A stretch of DNA of 10,694 nt, taken from contig JAGWPH010000059.1 of assembly GCA_028870615.1 (NCBI GenBank), positions 1 to 10,694 of the forward strand, written 5' to 3'. This DNA comes from Betaproteobacteria bacterium. GTDB taxonomy: Bacteria; Pseudomonadota; Gammaproteobacteria; Burkholderiales; Ferrovaceae. Made by a program: the position numbers and the translations under genes. Under the pieces are notes generated by a model. That model was given only the letters and a program-made list of their open reading frames with translations. It searched no databases and was not told the origin of the DNA. How positions within the stretch are numbered: the stretch's first letter is position 1; every line of letters starts with the position of its first letter. Below, in pieces: positions 1-6,665 of this stretch.

Positions 1-843
1 ATCATGAAAACTCCGTCAATTGACCTTCAGGGCGATCCGGCTTACCTGGAAAGGTTTCTGATGGAAGAATGGGTTGCCCGGCGCATCAACAGCGCGCATG
101 TGCTGAAACCCTGTTTACAGACCAGAAACCGCAGCTATCTCTATGTTGTCACAGAGTTTATTGATGGGCAGACATTGGCCCAGTGGATGATCGATAATCC
201 GAAACCGGATCTGGAAACCGTACGCAACATCATTGAACAAATTGCCAAAGGTCTGCGCGCTTTTCACCGGCTGGAAATGTTGCATCAGGATCTAAAGCCG
301 GACAATGTCATGATCGATCGCACAGGCACAGTGAAAATCATTGATTTTGGCTCGGCGAGCGTTGCCGGCATCGTGGAAATTGCAACGCCCCACGAACGGA
401 ACAATCTGCTGGGTGCTGCACAATATGCAGCGCCAGAATATTTTTTAGGAGAAAGGGGGTCGACACACTCGGATATTTTCTCTCTGGGAATTATCGCTTA
501 TGAAATGCTCACAGGGAGATTGCCTTATGGAACCCGGGTGCCCAAATCCAGAACAAAAGCCTCGCAAAGAAAATTACAATACAACTCTGCACTGAGTGAT
601 GATCGCGAGATCCCTGTCTGGATCGATGAGGCAATCAGGAAGGCAGTCCATCCGGATCCGCGCAAGCGCTACCAAGAATTATCCGAGTTTGTATTTGATC
701 TGCGACATCCGAACAAGGCGTTTACAGGAAAGACACACACGCCACTTATTGATCGTAATCCGGCAGTATTCTGGAAAAGCGTTTCTTTTATCCTTATGGT
801 TGCAATTATCGTGTTGCTAAGCATTAAATTCGCCACCAAATAA
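1..843 (+). CDS. Ser/Thr protein kinase with C-terminal membrane anchor, 5'-partial
   Basis: This is a Hanks-type Ser/Thr kinase that enters the window already inside its catalytic domain. The first codons read I-M-K-T-P, matching the VAIK strand whose lysine contacts ATP, so the ATG at position 4 is internal and the true start lies upstream. Visible motifs are the catalytic loop HQDLKPDN (283-306), the metal-binding DFG (343-351) and APE (430-438). The usual HRD arginine is glutamine here. After the kinase fold, a hydrophobic stretch (about 781-831) followed by FATK acts as a single C-terminal membrane anchor, placing the kinase on the cytoplasmic face. From family knowledge, proteins of this shape are often fusions with an N-terminal PP2C phosphatase domain and sit near nitrate assimilation genes; neither can be checked here. 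Substrate unknown. The kinase call is firm; the fusion idea is inference. Confidence 0.9.
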   Translation: MMKTPSIDLQGDPAYLERFLMEEWVARRINSAHVLKPCLQTRNRSYLYVVTEFIDGQTLAQWMIDNPKPDLETVRNIIEQIAKGLRAFHRLEMLHQDLKPDNVMIDRTGTVKIIDFGSASVAGIVEIATPHERNNLLGAAQYAAPEYFLGERGSTHSDIFSLGIIAYEMLTGRLPYGTRVPKSRTKASQRKLQYNSALSDDREIPVWIDEAIRKAVHPDPRKRYQELSEFVFDLRHPNKAFTGKTHTPLIDRNPAVFWKSVSFILMVAIIVLLSIKFATK

Positions 844-891
844 TCGATTGCAGCAATAGCTACGGGAGAAAGTGCCCTCTCCAGTTCCGGC

Positions 892-900
892 TGTTATACT
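892..900 (+). promoter_or_regulatory. Candidate extended -10 promoter for the diguanylate cyclase gene
   Basis: The sequence TGTTATACT carries a TATACT hexamer (five of six matches to the sigma70 -10 consensus) with TG one base upstream, an extended -10 arrangement. No good -35 box lies 17 bases upstream, which extended -10 promoters can tolerate. It is in the 159-base gap between the kinase stop and the diguanylate cyclase start and would give a leader of about 95 bases. The rest of that gap shows only short GC-rich inverted repeats without a T-run. Confidence 0.35.
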
Positions 901-1002
901 GGCCTCGGCCGCTTTTGTTGGAAGCCTTCGGATTTCAAAGCTTCACTTAATGGCGATCGGCCGGAATTGTGCACGCCTTGAGGCGGCATTTTAAAGGTTG
1001 GC

Positions 1003-2199
1003 ATGAGTCTTGATATTCACACGATCCTGGTAATGTTTGCCATCCTGGCATTCCTGTTCTCCGGCCTGCTCGCGCTTGCGGGATTACATGCGGGCAGCAT
1101 GGGCAGCGGCGTTCGCCAATGGGCCCTGGCCAGTTTGCTCATCAGCCTGGGGTTTCTCCCTGCCTACTTCTACTCCGTTCCTGCACCCGGCTATGAGTGG
1201 GCCGTGGTCCTTGGCACTACTCTGGTAGCAGCGGGACTTGGTCTGCAATTCACGGGTATCCAGACTTTCAGGGAAGAACCCTGCCACTGGAACGCGGCGG
1301 TACTGTTCGTCGGCGTTGCCTTCTTCGAGAGCCTCTGGTTTAGCGTGCTGCATCCCGATGCAGGATCCCGTTCAATCGCCAATTCCCTCCTTTTTGGCGC
1401 GATCTGTGCTGCCTGCGCGCGAATGCTGCTCATTCGCATCGAGTCCCCGCTCAATACGGCCTACTGGTTTACCGGCGCGTCCTTTGCCGTGCTGGCCGCG
1501 TTACTATTCGTGCGAGCATTCATGATCGGACTCGCTCCTTCGGGGGCCCATAATCTCTATACCAGTACGCCCCTCAACTCTTTGTCATTTTTTATAAGCA
1601 GCGTGGTACAGCTGTGCGTGACATTCGGTTTTGTACTCATGGCGAATTACCGGCTGATAATGGACATCCAGAGAATCGCCTCACGCGATATGCTAACCGG
1701 TGCGTTCACCCGCCGTCGCCTGGAAGAAGAAGCCATCCGGTTGCTGGCACGTTGTGCGCGAACGGGCGATGTGCTGGCAATCATGATGATTGATGTGGAC
1801 CATTTCAAATTGATCAATGACCATTACGGCCACCCGGCCGGAGATGAGGTTTTGCGTCGCCTTGCGGCAATTGCGCAATCCACCGTCCGGACCGACGACT
1901 ACTTTGCCCGCTATGGCGGCGAGGAATTCTGCGTTCTGCTGCTTTCCACTACGGAGCAAGAGGCCCTGGTACTGGCCGAACGCCTGCGCGAAACTTACGC
2001 GGCCATGATCCTGGAAATGGGGGGCAAAACTCTGAAGAGTACGGTCAGTATTGGTGTAGCCGACTCCACGCGCACCAGTCTGGATTGGCCCACACTGGTC
2101 TCGGCTGCCGATCAGGCGCTCTACCGCGCCAAGCAGGAAGGCCGCAACCGGGTAGTGTTATACGCAAGCCTGTCAATGCCAACCCCAGCTATCGCCTGA
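1003..2199 (+). CDS. Membrane-bound diguanylate cyclase (GGDEF)
   Basis: The enzyme makes cyclic di-GMP from two GTP. The 398-residue protein has an N-terminal half (residues about 5-215) made of some six or seven hydrophobic segments, then a GGDEF domain to about residue 390. The active-site motif is GGEEF (305-309), a fully functional variant. The inhibitory I-site RxxD is present as RTDD (296-299), exactly five residues upstream, so product feedback inhibition is expected. The metal/substrate signature MIDVDHFKLINDHYGH and the late motif ALYRAKQEGRN are also intact. I do not recognise the membrane module as a named sensor (no MHYT or MASE signature I can assign), so its signal is unknown. 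AAAGG at 993-997, five bases before the ATG, supports the start. No EAL domain follows. It appears monocistronic. Confidence 0.93.
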   Translation: MSLDIHTILVMFAILAFLFSGLLALAGLHAGSMGSGVRQWALASLLISLGFLPAYFYSVPAPGYEWAVVLGTTLVAAGLGLQFTGIQTFREEPCHWNAAVLFVGVAFFESLWFSVLHPDAGSRSIANSLLFGAICAACARMLLIRIESPLNTAYWFTGASFAVLAALLFVRAFMIGLAPSGAHNLYTSTPLNSLSFFISSVVQLCVTFGFVLMANYRLIMDIQRIASRDMLTGAFTRRRLEEEAIRLLARCARTGDVLAIMMIDVDHFKLINDHYGHPAGDEVLRRLAAIAQSTVRTDDYFARYGGEEFCVLLLSTTEQEALVLAERLRETYAAMILEMGGKTLKSTVSIGVADSTRTSLDWPTLVSAADQALYRAKQEGRNRVVLYASLSMPTPAIA

Positions 2200-2217
2200 G
2201 TCAACTGAGCCCGAAGA

Positions 2218-2238
2218 GCTGACTTTCAGCCGCTTTTT
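2218..2238 (+). terminator. Candidate intrinsic terminator after the diguanylate cyclase gene
   Basis: A perfect 5-bp stem (GCTGA/TCAGC, loop CTT) at 2218-2230 lies about 20 bases past the stop codon and is followed after three bases by TTTTT (2234-2238). The stem is short, so termination strength is uncertain. Confidence 0.4.
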
Positions 2239-2305
2239 GGTAGCGCCTCGAATCGTTCGATCGGCAGCAGTTTTCCAAACAAATACCCTTTTCTTGATAG
2301 GGAGA

Positions 2306-2335
2306 TTGACAATCACCCCCGGTAATCTGTATCGT
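2306..2335 (+). promoter_or_regulatory. Candidate sigma70 promoter of the phasin gene
   Basis: A perfect -35 hexamer TTGACA (2306-2311) is followed after 18 bases by TATCGT (2330-2335, four of six matches to TATAAT). Initiation would fall near 2342, leaving a 5' leader of roughly 70 bases that contains two palindromes and an AT-rich tract. This is a pattern match; no mapped start site is available. Confidence 0.5.
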
Positions 2336-2364
2336 GCAAATTGTTGCAGTGCAGTATATACTGC
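2335..2364. promoter_or_regulatory. Two adjacent palindromes, candidate PhaR-type operators
   Basis: TGCAAATTGTTGCA (2335-2348) has perfect 5-bp arms around a 4-base centre. Three bases after its start-proximal end, GCAGTATATACTGC (2351-2364) is a perfect 14-base palindrome. Both sit on the predicted transcription start of the phasin gene, where a bound repressor would block initiation. PhaR regulators in PHA producers are known to repress phasin genes by binding GCA/TGC-rich sites at the promoter, so PhaR is the leading candidate. The gene for it is not in this window. Confidence 0.5.
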
Positions 2365-2414
2365 GCAGCCCTATTCAAACTTAATATTTTTTAATATTAT
2401 CAAGGACTAAGCAA

Positions 2415-2939
2415 ATGTACAACACGCCTGAGCAAGTCACTGAGTTTAATAGATCCGCATTGGATGCTGCCCTGCAGCTTAGCAAGATTGCACTGGATAC
2501 CACCGAGCGTCTGGTGGGTTTGCAACTGGTCGCTACCAAGGAAACACTTGCGGAGGCCAGCCAATCCCTGGGGCCTCTGATCGAAGCTCGCGACTTGCAA
2601 GCCCTGCTGGACCTTCGCACCAAGCTGACTGGAAACGGGATTGAAAATGCGGCCGCCTATTCGCGCGGTCTCTACGATGTTGCCACTTATGCAAGAGCCC
2701 AGATCTCTGCCCTCTTCAAAGGCCATTTGGCTGCCTTGAACCAGTCTGTTACCGGCAACATGGACAGGGAAGCCAAAGCGGCCCCCGCAGATGCTGACGA
2801 CAATATGGTGAAAACAACCGAACAAAAACCTGTTTTTTCTGACGTCAGTGTCAAAACCACCGTCGATGCAACCCCTGCTGCGAGAAAACCGAAACCAGCT
2901 GCCAGGAAACAGAAGCCGGCGACCAGAGCCAGGGGTTGA
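2415..2939 (+). CDS. phaP: Phasin family protein (PHA granule surface)
   Basis: Phasins coat polyhydroxyalkanoate granules, controlling their number and size and keeping other proteins off the polymer. This 174-residue protein begins MYNTPEQVTEFNRSALDAAL and continues as amphipathic helices to about residue 115, with the spacing and composition of the Phasin_2/TIGR01841 family of beta- and gammaproteobacteria. Instead of ending there it has a disordered tail (about 116-174) that finishes in Lys/Arg/Ala/Pro repeats (ARKPKPAARKQKPATRARG). Such tails recall phasin-like proteins that contact polyphosphate or DNA, but that role is inference. AAGGA (2402-2406) eight bases before the ATG supports the start. 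The gene stands alone behind its own promoter. No PHA synthase is in the window, so the paralogue number cannot be assigned. Confidence 0.88.
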   Translation: MYNTPEQVTEFNRSALDAALQLSKIALDTTERLVGLQLVATKETLAEASQSLGPLIEARDLQALLDLRTKLTGNGIENAAAYSRGLYDVATYARAQISALFKGHLAALNQSVTGNMDREAKAAPADADDNMVKTTEQKPVFSDVSVKTTVDATPAARKPKPAARKQKPATRARG

Positions 2940-3085
2940 TCCCGCAGCATGGGGCATCAAATGAATTGGTTATCCGCTCCCGCGTGATTGTGCAGGGACA
3001 ATGCGAATTAAAGAGAGCGGTGGCTGGCTGGATGCCCCGGAAAAACTGTCTGCTCAATCAAGTGAATCCGGGACTGGCCACGGCT

Positions 3086-3354
3086 GGCTTTGGTAGCCAC
3101 CACCAATTCGTCGCGAGGCAACCCAACATCCTTGAGAGCTTGTCCGACGCGTAACTCCGATTGACCCAATGAATAGACATTGGCGGTGTCAATGAAATTG
3201 ATGCCTTGGTCAAACGCATTTCTGGCCTGCGCATTAACGCATCCTGCTCGAAGCCTCCCATGACTTTCCAGTGCCCTTGGCTGCCGAAACTCATGGTGCC
3301 AGGGCATCATTCGGAAACATACAGGCCGGTCCGGCCGAATAAACGATATTTCAC
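3086..3354 (-). pseudogene. Aldo/keto reductase remnant (stop, frameshift, truncation)
   Basis: Read on the minus strand from a GTG at 3354, the sequence gives VKYRLFGRTGLYVSE, an in-frame TGA (3307-3309), then CPGTMSFGSQGHWKVMGGFEQDALMRR. Homology then jumps one frame near 3223-3230 and continues as NAFDQGINFIDTANVYS, then LGQSELRVGQALKDVG and LVVATKA. These are the N-terminal strand, the GTM-FG segment and the GINFIDTANVYS-GxSE active-site region (with the catalytic Asp and Tyr) of NADPH-dependent aldo/keto reductases. Inserting one G in the AGGCC at the junction restores a single frame (ALMRRARNAFDQG). Recognisable homology stops near 3086, about 90 residues into a family of about 320-350, so roughly three quarters of the gene is gone. 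It lies 29 bases downstream of the methyltransferase on the same strand and may once have been its operon partner. It cannot encode a working reductase. Confidence 0.88.
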
Positions 3355-3378
3355 GGCTTTTTGCCCCGTGATGGGGGC
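3351..3378. repeat. Overlapping, mutually exclusive inverted repeats between methyltransferase and reductase relic
   Basis: TCACGG (3351-3356) pairs perfectly with CCGTGA (3366-3371), and GCCCC (3363-3367) pairs perfectly with GGGGC (3374-3378). The two hairpins share bases, so only one can form. They begin six bases past the methyltransferase stop codon. On the transcribed (minus) strand no U-run follows, so this is not a standard intrinsic terminator; it may protect the 3' end, or be a vestige of control over the decayed gene. Confidence 0.4.
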
Positions 3379-3383
3379 GTGGC

Positions 3384-4400
3384 TCAACGTCGCGCCACAA
3401 TGACCGCCTCATTGTCGTCGGCAAAGCGATACACCTGGGTTTGCATGCCCTGCTCGGCAAAGGCGGCAACGATCTCCCCGGGTTGTAGCAAGTGGTTGCC
3501 CTGGATATGCTCGCTTAAATTCTGGAACGACAGCGCGCGTCTCGAGGGGTCGCGCAGGGCGCTACGTTCGGTGGGCCAGGCGGGCTCCCAGATAACGGCG
3601 TAGCCGCCCGGCTTCAGGTTGTCGTGCAGCCAGGCAAAAATGCCTGCGCGATCGTGTTCCCACACATGATGCAGTGCGCGGTTCATGGCGATGAGATCAG
3701 CGGGTTCCTGCAGGGTGAAATCGTGAATGTCGCCCTGCTCGAAATGCAGCCGGCCGGCGAAGCCTTCAGTGCGTGCGCGAGCGTCCGCCTGAGCCACGTT
3801 CTCGGCAAAACCATCGAGCCCCAGCCCTCGCAGATGCGCATAATGCCGCGCCAGGACGCGCAGGTACCACCCGTTGCCGCAACCCAGGTCCAGCACCAGC
3901 CCGCCACGCGCATCCACTTCCGAAAACGCCGGTATGGCAGGACAGATGGTATTTTCAAACATCGAACCAAAACCCGCTTCCAGCATGGGACCAAACCAGG
4001 GCAGCACCGTAGCACGCTCAGCCAGCACGACTTCGCCGGGGCGCTCACCGCTGTGCAGGAGCCCTGCCGCACGCTCGGCCATATGCGCCGACAGCACGGA
4101 TTGCACCGCCATGGGCATCAGGCTGTCGGAAGCTTCGGGGCGCATGGCCTCCCCCATGGATGTGAGGTTAAAGGTGTCGCCCTCGGCCTCCAGGTAACCG
4201 AAAGCGTAGGCCGCATCGCACCAGCGGATAACGTAACCCGCATCGAGCCGGGCAGCTTCTGCCAGGGCGGGAGCGGTCGCACTCTGCAGATGATAGAGCG
4301 TGGTAAACAAGCTGCCGGTAACCCCGATAAAGGCGATATTAAGGCTCAAGGCACCCTGGGCTTGTTGGCGGAACTGGGTTTTAAGGGTTTCGGAATTCAC
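3384..4400 (-). CDS. Class I SAM-dependent methyltransferase with N-terminal winged-helix-like domain
   Basis: The 338-residue protein transfers a methyl group from S-adenosylmethionine to an unidentified substrate. The C-terminal half has the Rossmann-type fold signatures: motif I VLDLGCGNG (169-177), an acidic residue ending strand 2 (LGLDGF), GDIHDF (223-228) and LKPGG (262-266). The N-terminal half (about 40-90) resembles the winged-helix dimerisation domain of Rv2258c-like and O-methyltransferase-like enzymes (LDAGYVIRWCDAAYAFGYL, then LTSMGEAMRP). I chose the GTG at 4400: AGGA lies seven bases upstream, the protein begins at the expected family region, and the frame further upstream runs into the divergent PPK2 gene. 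The 90-base gap to PPK2 must hold both promoters; I see no convincing -35/-10 pair. Similar two-domain proteins are often labelled methyltransferase or transcriptional regulator, so small-molecule methylation is only the likelier option. Confidence 0.85.
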   Translation of the reverse strand: MNSETLKTQFRQQAQGALSLNIAFIGVTGSLFTTLYHLQSATAPALAEAARLDAGYVIRWCDAAYAFGYLEAEGDTFNLTSMGEAMRPEASDSLMPMAVQSVLSAHMAERAAGLLHSGERPGEVVLAERATVLPWFGPMLEAGFGSMFENTICPAIPAFSEVDARGGLVLDLGCGNGWYLRVLARHYAHLRGLGLDGFAENVAQADARARTEGFAGRLHFEQGDIHDFTLQEPADLIAMNRALHHVWEHDRAGIFAWLHDNLKPGGYAVIWEPAWPTERSALRDPSRRALSFQNLSEHIQGNHLLQPGEIVAAFAEQGMQTQVYRFADDNEAVIVARR

Positions 4401-4490
4401 GGTTGGGTCCTGAGGTTGCGTTATCTGGCGTATTATTCCACATTGCACCAACGGTATTGTGTCAGGCCTTTTCGCCATAAAGGAAACGGG

Positions 4491-5279
4491 ATGAAAAAGA
4501 ACAACGACACCCCCACTTATCATCACCCCGGCAACGAATACGAATCGCAACTGCGCCTGTTGCAGATCGAGCTCGTCAAACTGCAGCGCCACTTCATCGG
4601 CCACGGCGAGCGCATTCTGGTGCTCATCGAAGGGCGCGATGGTGCCGGTAAGGATGGCACCATCAAACGAATCATGGAACACCTGAGTCCCCGGGAAACG
4701 CGGGTGGTTGCGTTGGGTAAACCTTCCAGCCGGGAGGAAGGCGAATGGTTTTTCCAGCGTTATGTGTCACATCTGCCCAGCCGTGGCGAATTTGTTCTTT
4801 TCAATCGCAGTTGGTACAACCGGGCTGGCGTCGAGCCGGTGATGGGATTTTGCACCCCGGAAGAATACGAAACATTCATGAACACCGTTACCACATTTGA
4901 GGAACTGCTGGTCGGTTCCGGGATCAAGCTGTTTAAATACTATCTTGATATTACGCGCGAGGAACAAGCCCGACGCTTGCGGGATAGAAAACAGGACCCT
5001 CTCAAACAATGGAAAATCAGTCCCGTCGACGAAAAGGCCGCTCGCAAGTGGAAGGCCTATAGCCGCGCGCGTGATGCCATGCTGCTGCGCACACATCATC
5101 TGGCCGCACCCTGGACCGTGGTGCATGCTGACGACAAAAAGCAGACCCGGCTCAATCTGTTGCGTCACTTGTTGTCGCATTTACAGTACCCCGGGAAAAA
5201 CCCGGAATTGTTGTCCTGGGACGAAGCCGTCGTAGTCAACTGGCCCGTGGGAACAACCGCATTACCCTCTCTGGCCTAG
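4491..5279 (+). CDS. ppk2: Polyphosphate kinase 2 (PPK2, short single-domain type)
   Basis: PPK2 enzymes move phosphate between polyphosphate and nucleotides, usually making NTP or NDP from polyphosphate. The 262-residue protein has the whole single-domain fold: Walker A GRDGAGKDG (48-56, Lys54), the Walker B region FNRSWYNRAGVEPVMGF (104-120), and the lid module RRLRDRKQDPLKQWKIS (161-177). The SWYNRAGVE-VMGF signature is typical of class I (ADP-preferring) members. In the usual FDRSWYN motif the Asp is Asn here (residue 105); class III relatives often have Asn at this position, so activity is still plausible. The ATG at 4491 follows AAAGGAAACGGG (4480-4489), and the protein starts as family members do. 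It is divergent from the methyltransferase and followed by a non-coding gap. Confidence 0.93.
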   Translation: MKKNNDTPTYHHPGNEYESQLRLLQIELVKLQRHFIGHGERILVLIEGRDGAGKDGTIKRIMEHLSPRETRVVALGKPSSREEGEWFFQRYVSHLPSRGEFVLFNRSWYNRAGVEPVMGFCTPEEYETFMNTVTTFEELLVGSGIKLFKYYLDITREEQARRLRDRKQDPLKQWKISPVDEKAARKWKAYSRARDAMLLRTHHLAAPWTVVHADDKKQTRLNLLRHLLSHLQYPGKNPELLSWDEAVVVNWPVGTTALPSLA

Positions 5280-5436
5280 CCCAGCCCCCGGGAGAGCAGG
5301 ACAAACTCGCGTAACGCTGCAATTACGATTCCTTTGTCGTTTTCAAAATCGATTTCAATCCGTCCTATATCAACATGATGCCAGTCACCCGGCAGTGCAT
5401 TCCTGCCCGGACGGGTGCCACAAAGGAAGCTTGCAA

Positions 5437-5904
5437 ATGAATAAAATCTTACTTGCCACAATCGTGGCATCTCTTTCCCTTTTGGCCGGTTGTTCCGCTC
5501 ACCAAAGTGCAAACACTTATACTACTGTCAATGCCCAACAAAAACTGAAAGTTTCTTACGCCGTGATTACAGGCATACGTGAGGTCAAGCTGGAAAACGC
5601 ACCCTCTGGCGCAGGCGGCCTGGCTGGCGCAGGAATTGGCGGAACCCTGGGGAATTCGGCAGGTCAAGGACATGCCGGCATTATTGGCACCATTGCCGGC
5701 GCCCTCATTGGCGGCGTAACTGGCGTCATTACCGACAAGGCAATCAACAGTAACGATGGCCTGGAAATTACCTATCGCATGGAAAAAACCGGTGATGAAT
5801 TCGTGACTGCGCAGGCCAGAAATGGCTCAGAAACCTTAAAAGTCGGTCAACGGGTACGCATTATTGAAAGTGAAGACACAACACGGGTTGTTCCGGCAGA
5901 ATGA
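5437..5904 (+). CDS. SlyB-like outer-membrane lipoprotein with glycine zipper
   Basis: A 155-residue envelope lipoprotein. Residues 1-19 form a lipoprotein signal peptide with lipobox LLAGC, so Cys19 would be lipidated; Ser at +2 favours sorting to the outer membrane. A glycine-zipper two-helix hairpin follows (about 57-96: GAGGLAGAGIGGTLGNSAGQ then GIIGTIAGALIGGVTGVITD), as in the SlyB/Pcp/17-kDa antigen family. The rest (108-150) is a small beta domain with EITYRMEKTGDEFVTAQ and VGQRVRII, also as in SlyB. These proteins support outer-membrane integrity; in enterobacteria SlyB is PhoPQ-controlled, not testable here. AAAGGAAG (5422-5429), seven bases before the ATG at 5437, sets the start. 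Its stop overlaps or closely precedes the next gene, so the two are probably co-transcribed. Confidence 0.9.
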   Translation: MNKILLATIVASLSLLAGCSAHQSANTYTTVNAQQKLKVSYAVITGIREVKLENAPSGAGGLAGAGIGGTLGNSAGQGHAGIIGTIAGALIGGVTGVITDKAINSNDGLEITYRMEKTGDEFVTAQARNGSETLKVGQRVRIIESEDTTRVVPAE

Positions 5905-5924
5905 ACTTCACTTTGGAGAAGCAA

Positions 5925-6587
5925 ATGCCCTTTTCACCCTTGCGGATGCTGTTGTTGTTTGCAGCGCTGATCCTGCTGATCGTCATCGTTCAATTTGGGG
6001 TAGTCAGCATCGCTTTCGAAAAACTCGGGCTTTCCAACCATTCGGCTTATCTGCTGCTGATCAGCACGCTGGCGGGCAGCATGATCAACCTACCCCTGTT
6101 CAGCATCAAGTCTGACTCTTCCACGACTCCCGCCATCCCTCCCGAGCTATCGCGACTTCCTTTCTTCAGGCCCATGCCGTTTACCGGGAAAACCACCATC
6201 GTGGTCAATGTGGGTGGGGCGTTGGTTCCATTGGCTTTTTCACTCTATCTGATCGCCCATTACCCGTTGGACCCGTTTCAGATTGCCATTGCAGTGGGGA
6301 TCGTAGCCGCCGTGGCGCGCTTCATCAGCCGCCCCGTTCCTGGGGTTGGCATCGGCATGCCGATGTTCATCGCGCCCATCGCAGCAGCCTTGATTGCAGT
6401 GATCCTCAGTCCCGAGGAGCGCGCCCCATTGGCGTATATCGGGGGCAGTCTGGGGGTGCTGATTGGTGCTGATCTCCTGCGTCTTAAGGATTTGAAACAC
6501 CTGGGCGCACCCATCGCCTCCATTGGAGGCGCCGGAAGCTTCGACGGTATTTTCCTCACCGGTTTCATCGCGGTTCTGTTGGCCTAA
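5925..6587 (+). CDS. DUF1614 family integral membrane protein
   Basis: A 220-residue inner-membrane protein of unknown function. It matches what I know of the DUF1614 family, with about six or seven hydrophobic helices and the conserved C-terminal pattern GVGIGMPMFIAPIAAALIAV, LAYIGGSLGVLIGADLL and GAPIASIGGAGSFDGIFLTG. The Gly-rich, Asp-containing loops (GADLL, GSFDGIF) within membrane segments suggest a transport or enzymatic site, but no function is established. I prefer the ATG at 5925 because GGAG (5915-5918) sits six bases upstream. An ATG at 5901 in the same frame overlaps the preceding TGA by four bases (ATGA) and would add eight residues; translational coupling from there cannot be excluded. 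Either way it forms a two-gene unit with the SlyB-like lipoprotein. Confidence 0.85.
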   Translation: MPFSPLRMLLLFAALILLIVIVQFGVVSIAFEKLGLSNHSAYLLLISTLAGSMINLPLFSIKSDSSTTPAIPPELSRLPFFRPMPFTGKTTIVVNVGGALVPLAFSLYLIAHYPLDPFQIAIAVGIVAAVARFISRPVPGVGIGMPMFIAPIAAALIAVILSPEERAPLAYIGGSLGVLIGADLLRLKDLKHLGAPIASIGGAGSFDGIFLTGFIAVLLA

Positions 6588-6611
6588 ACCCAAAACTCGA
6601 ATCACTCCCGC

Positions 6612-6626
6612 ATTCCGGAATATAAT
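6612..6626 (+). promoter_or_regulatory. Candidate -10 box overlapping a palindrome
   Basis: The 10-base palindrome ATTCCGGAAT (6612-6621) runs into a perfect TATAAT hexamer (6621-6626), about 40 bases before the next start codon. There is no good -35 at 15-18 bases, so the promoter would need an activator or is fortuitous. Confidence 0.3.
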
Positions 6627-6665
6627 CCATCGTATGCATATCCTGTCCTCTCCCGGGTTACCCAC

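Noticed and set aside
4..6. ATG at position 4 as the true kinase start
   Set aside because: It lies inside the VAIK-lysine strand of the kinase domain, so the glycine-rich loop and N-terminus must be upstream of the window.
2400..2960. Minus-strand 186-codon frame opposite the phasin
   Set aside because: The plus strand encodes a clear phasin with promoter and ribosome site; the opposite frame shows no recognisable domain.
2936..2965. Imperfect inverted repeat TTGAT...ATCAA spanning the phasin stop codon, as a terminator
   Set aside because: The stem is interrupted and no T-run follows, so there is not enough to call a terminator.
4401..4682. Upstream extension of the methyltransferase frame to an ATG at 4682
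   Set aside because: It runs antisense through the PPK2 coding region, and a GTG at 4400 with AGGA seven bases upstream fits the family start.
3624..5279. A 551-codon plus-strand frame that would give PPK2 a 289-residue N-terminal extension
   Set aside because: The extra part is antisense to the methyltransferase and is not protein-like. PPK2 family members start near the ATG at 4491, which has a good ribosome site.
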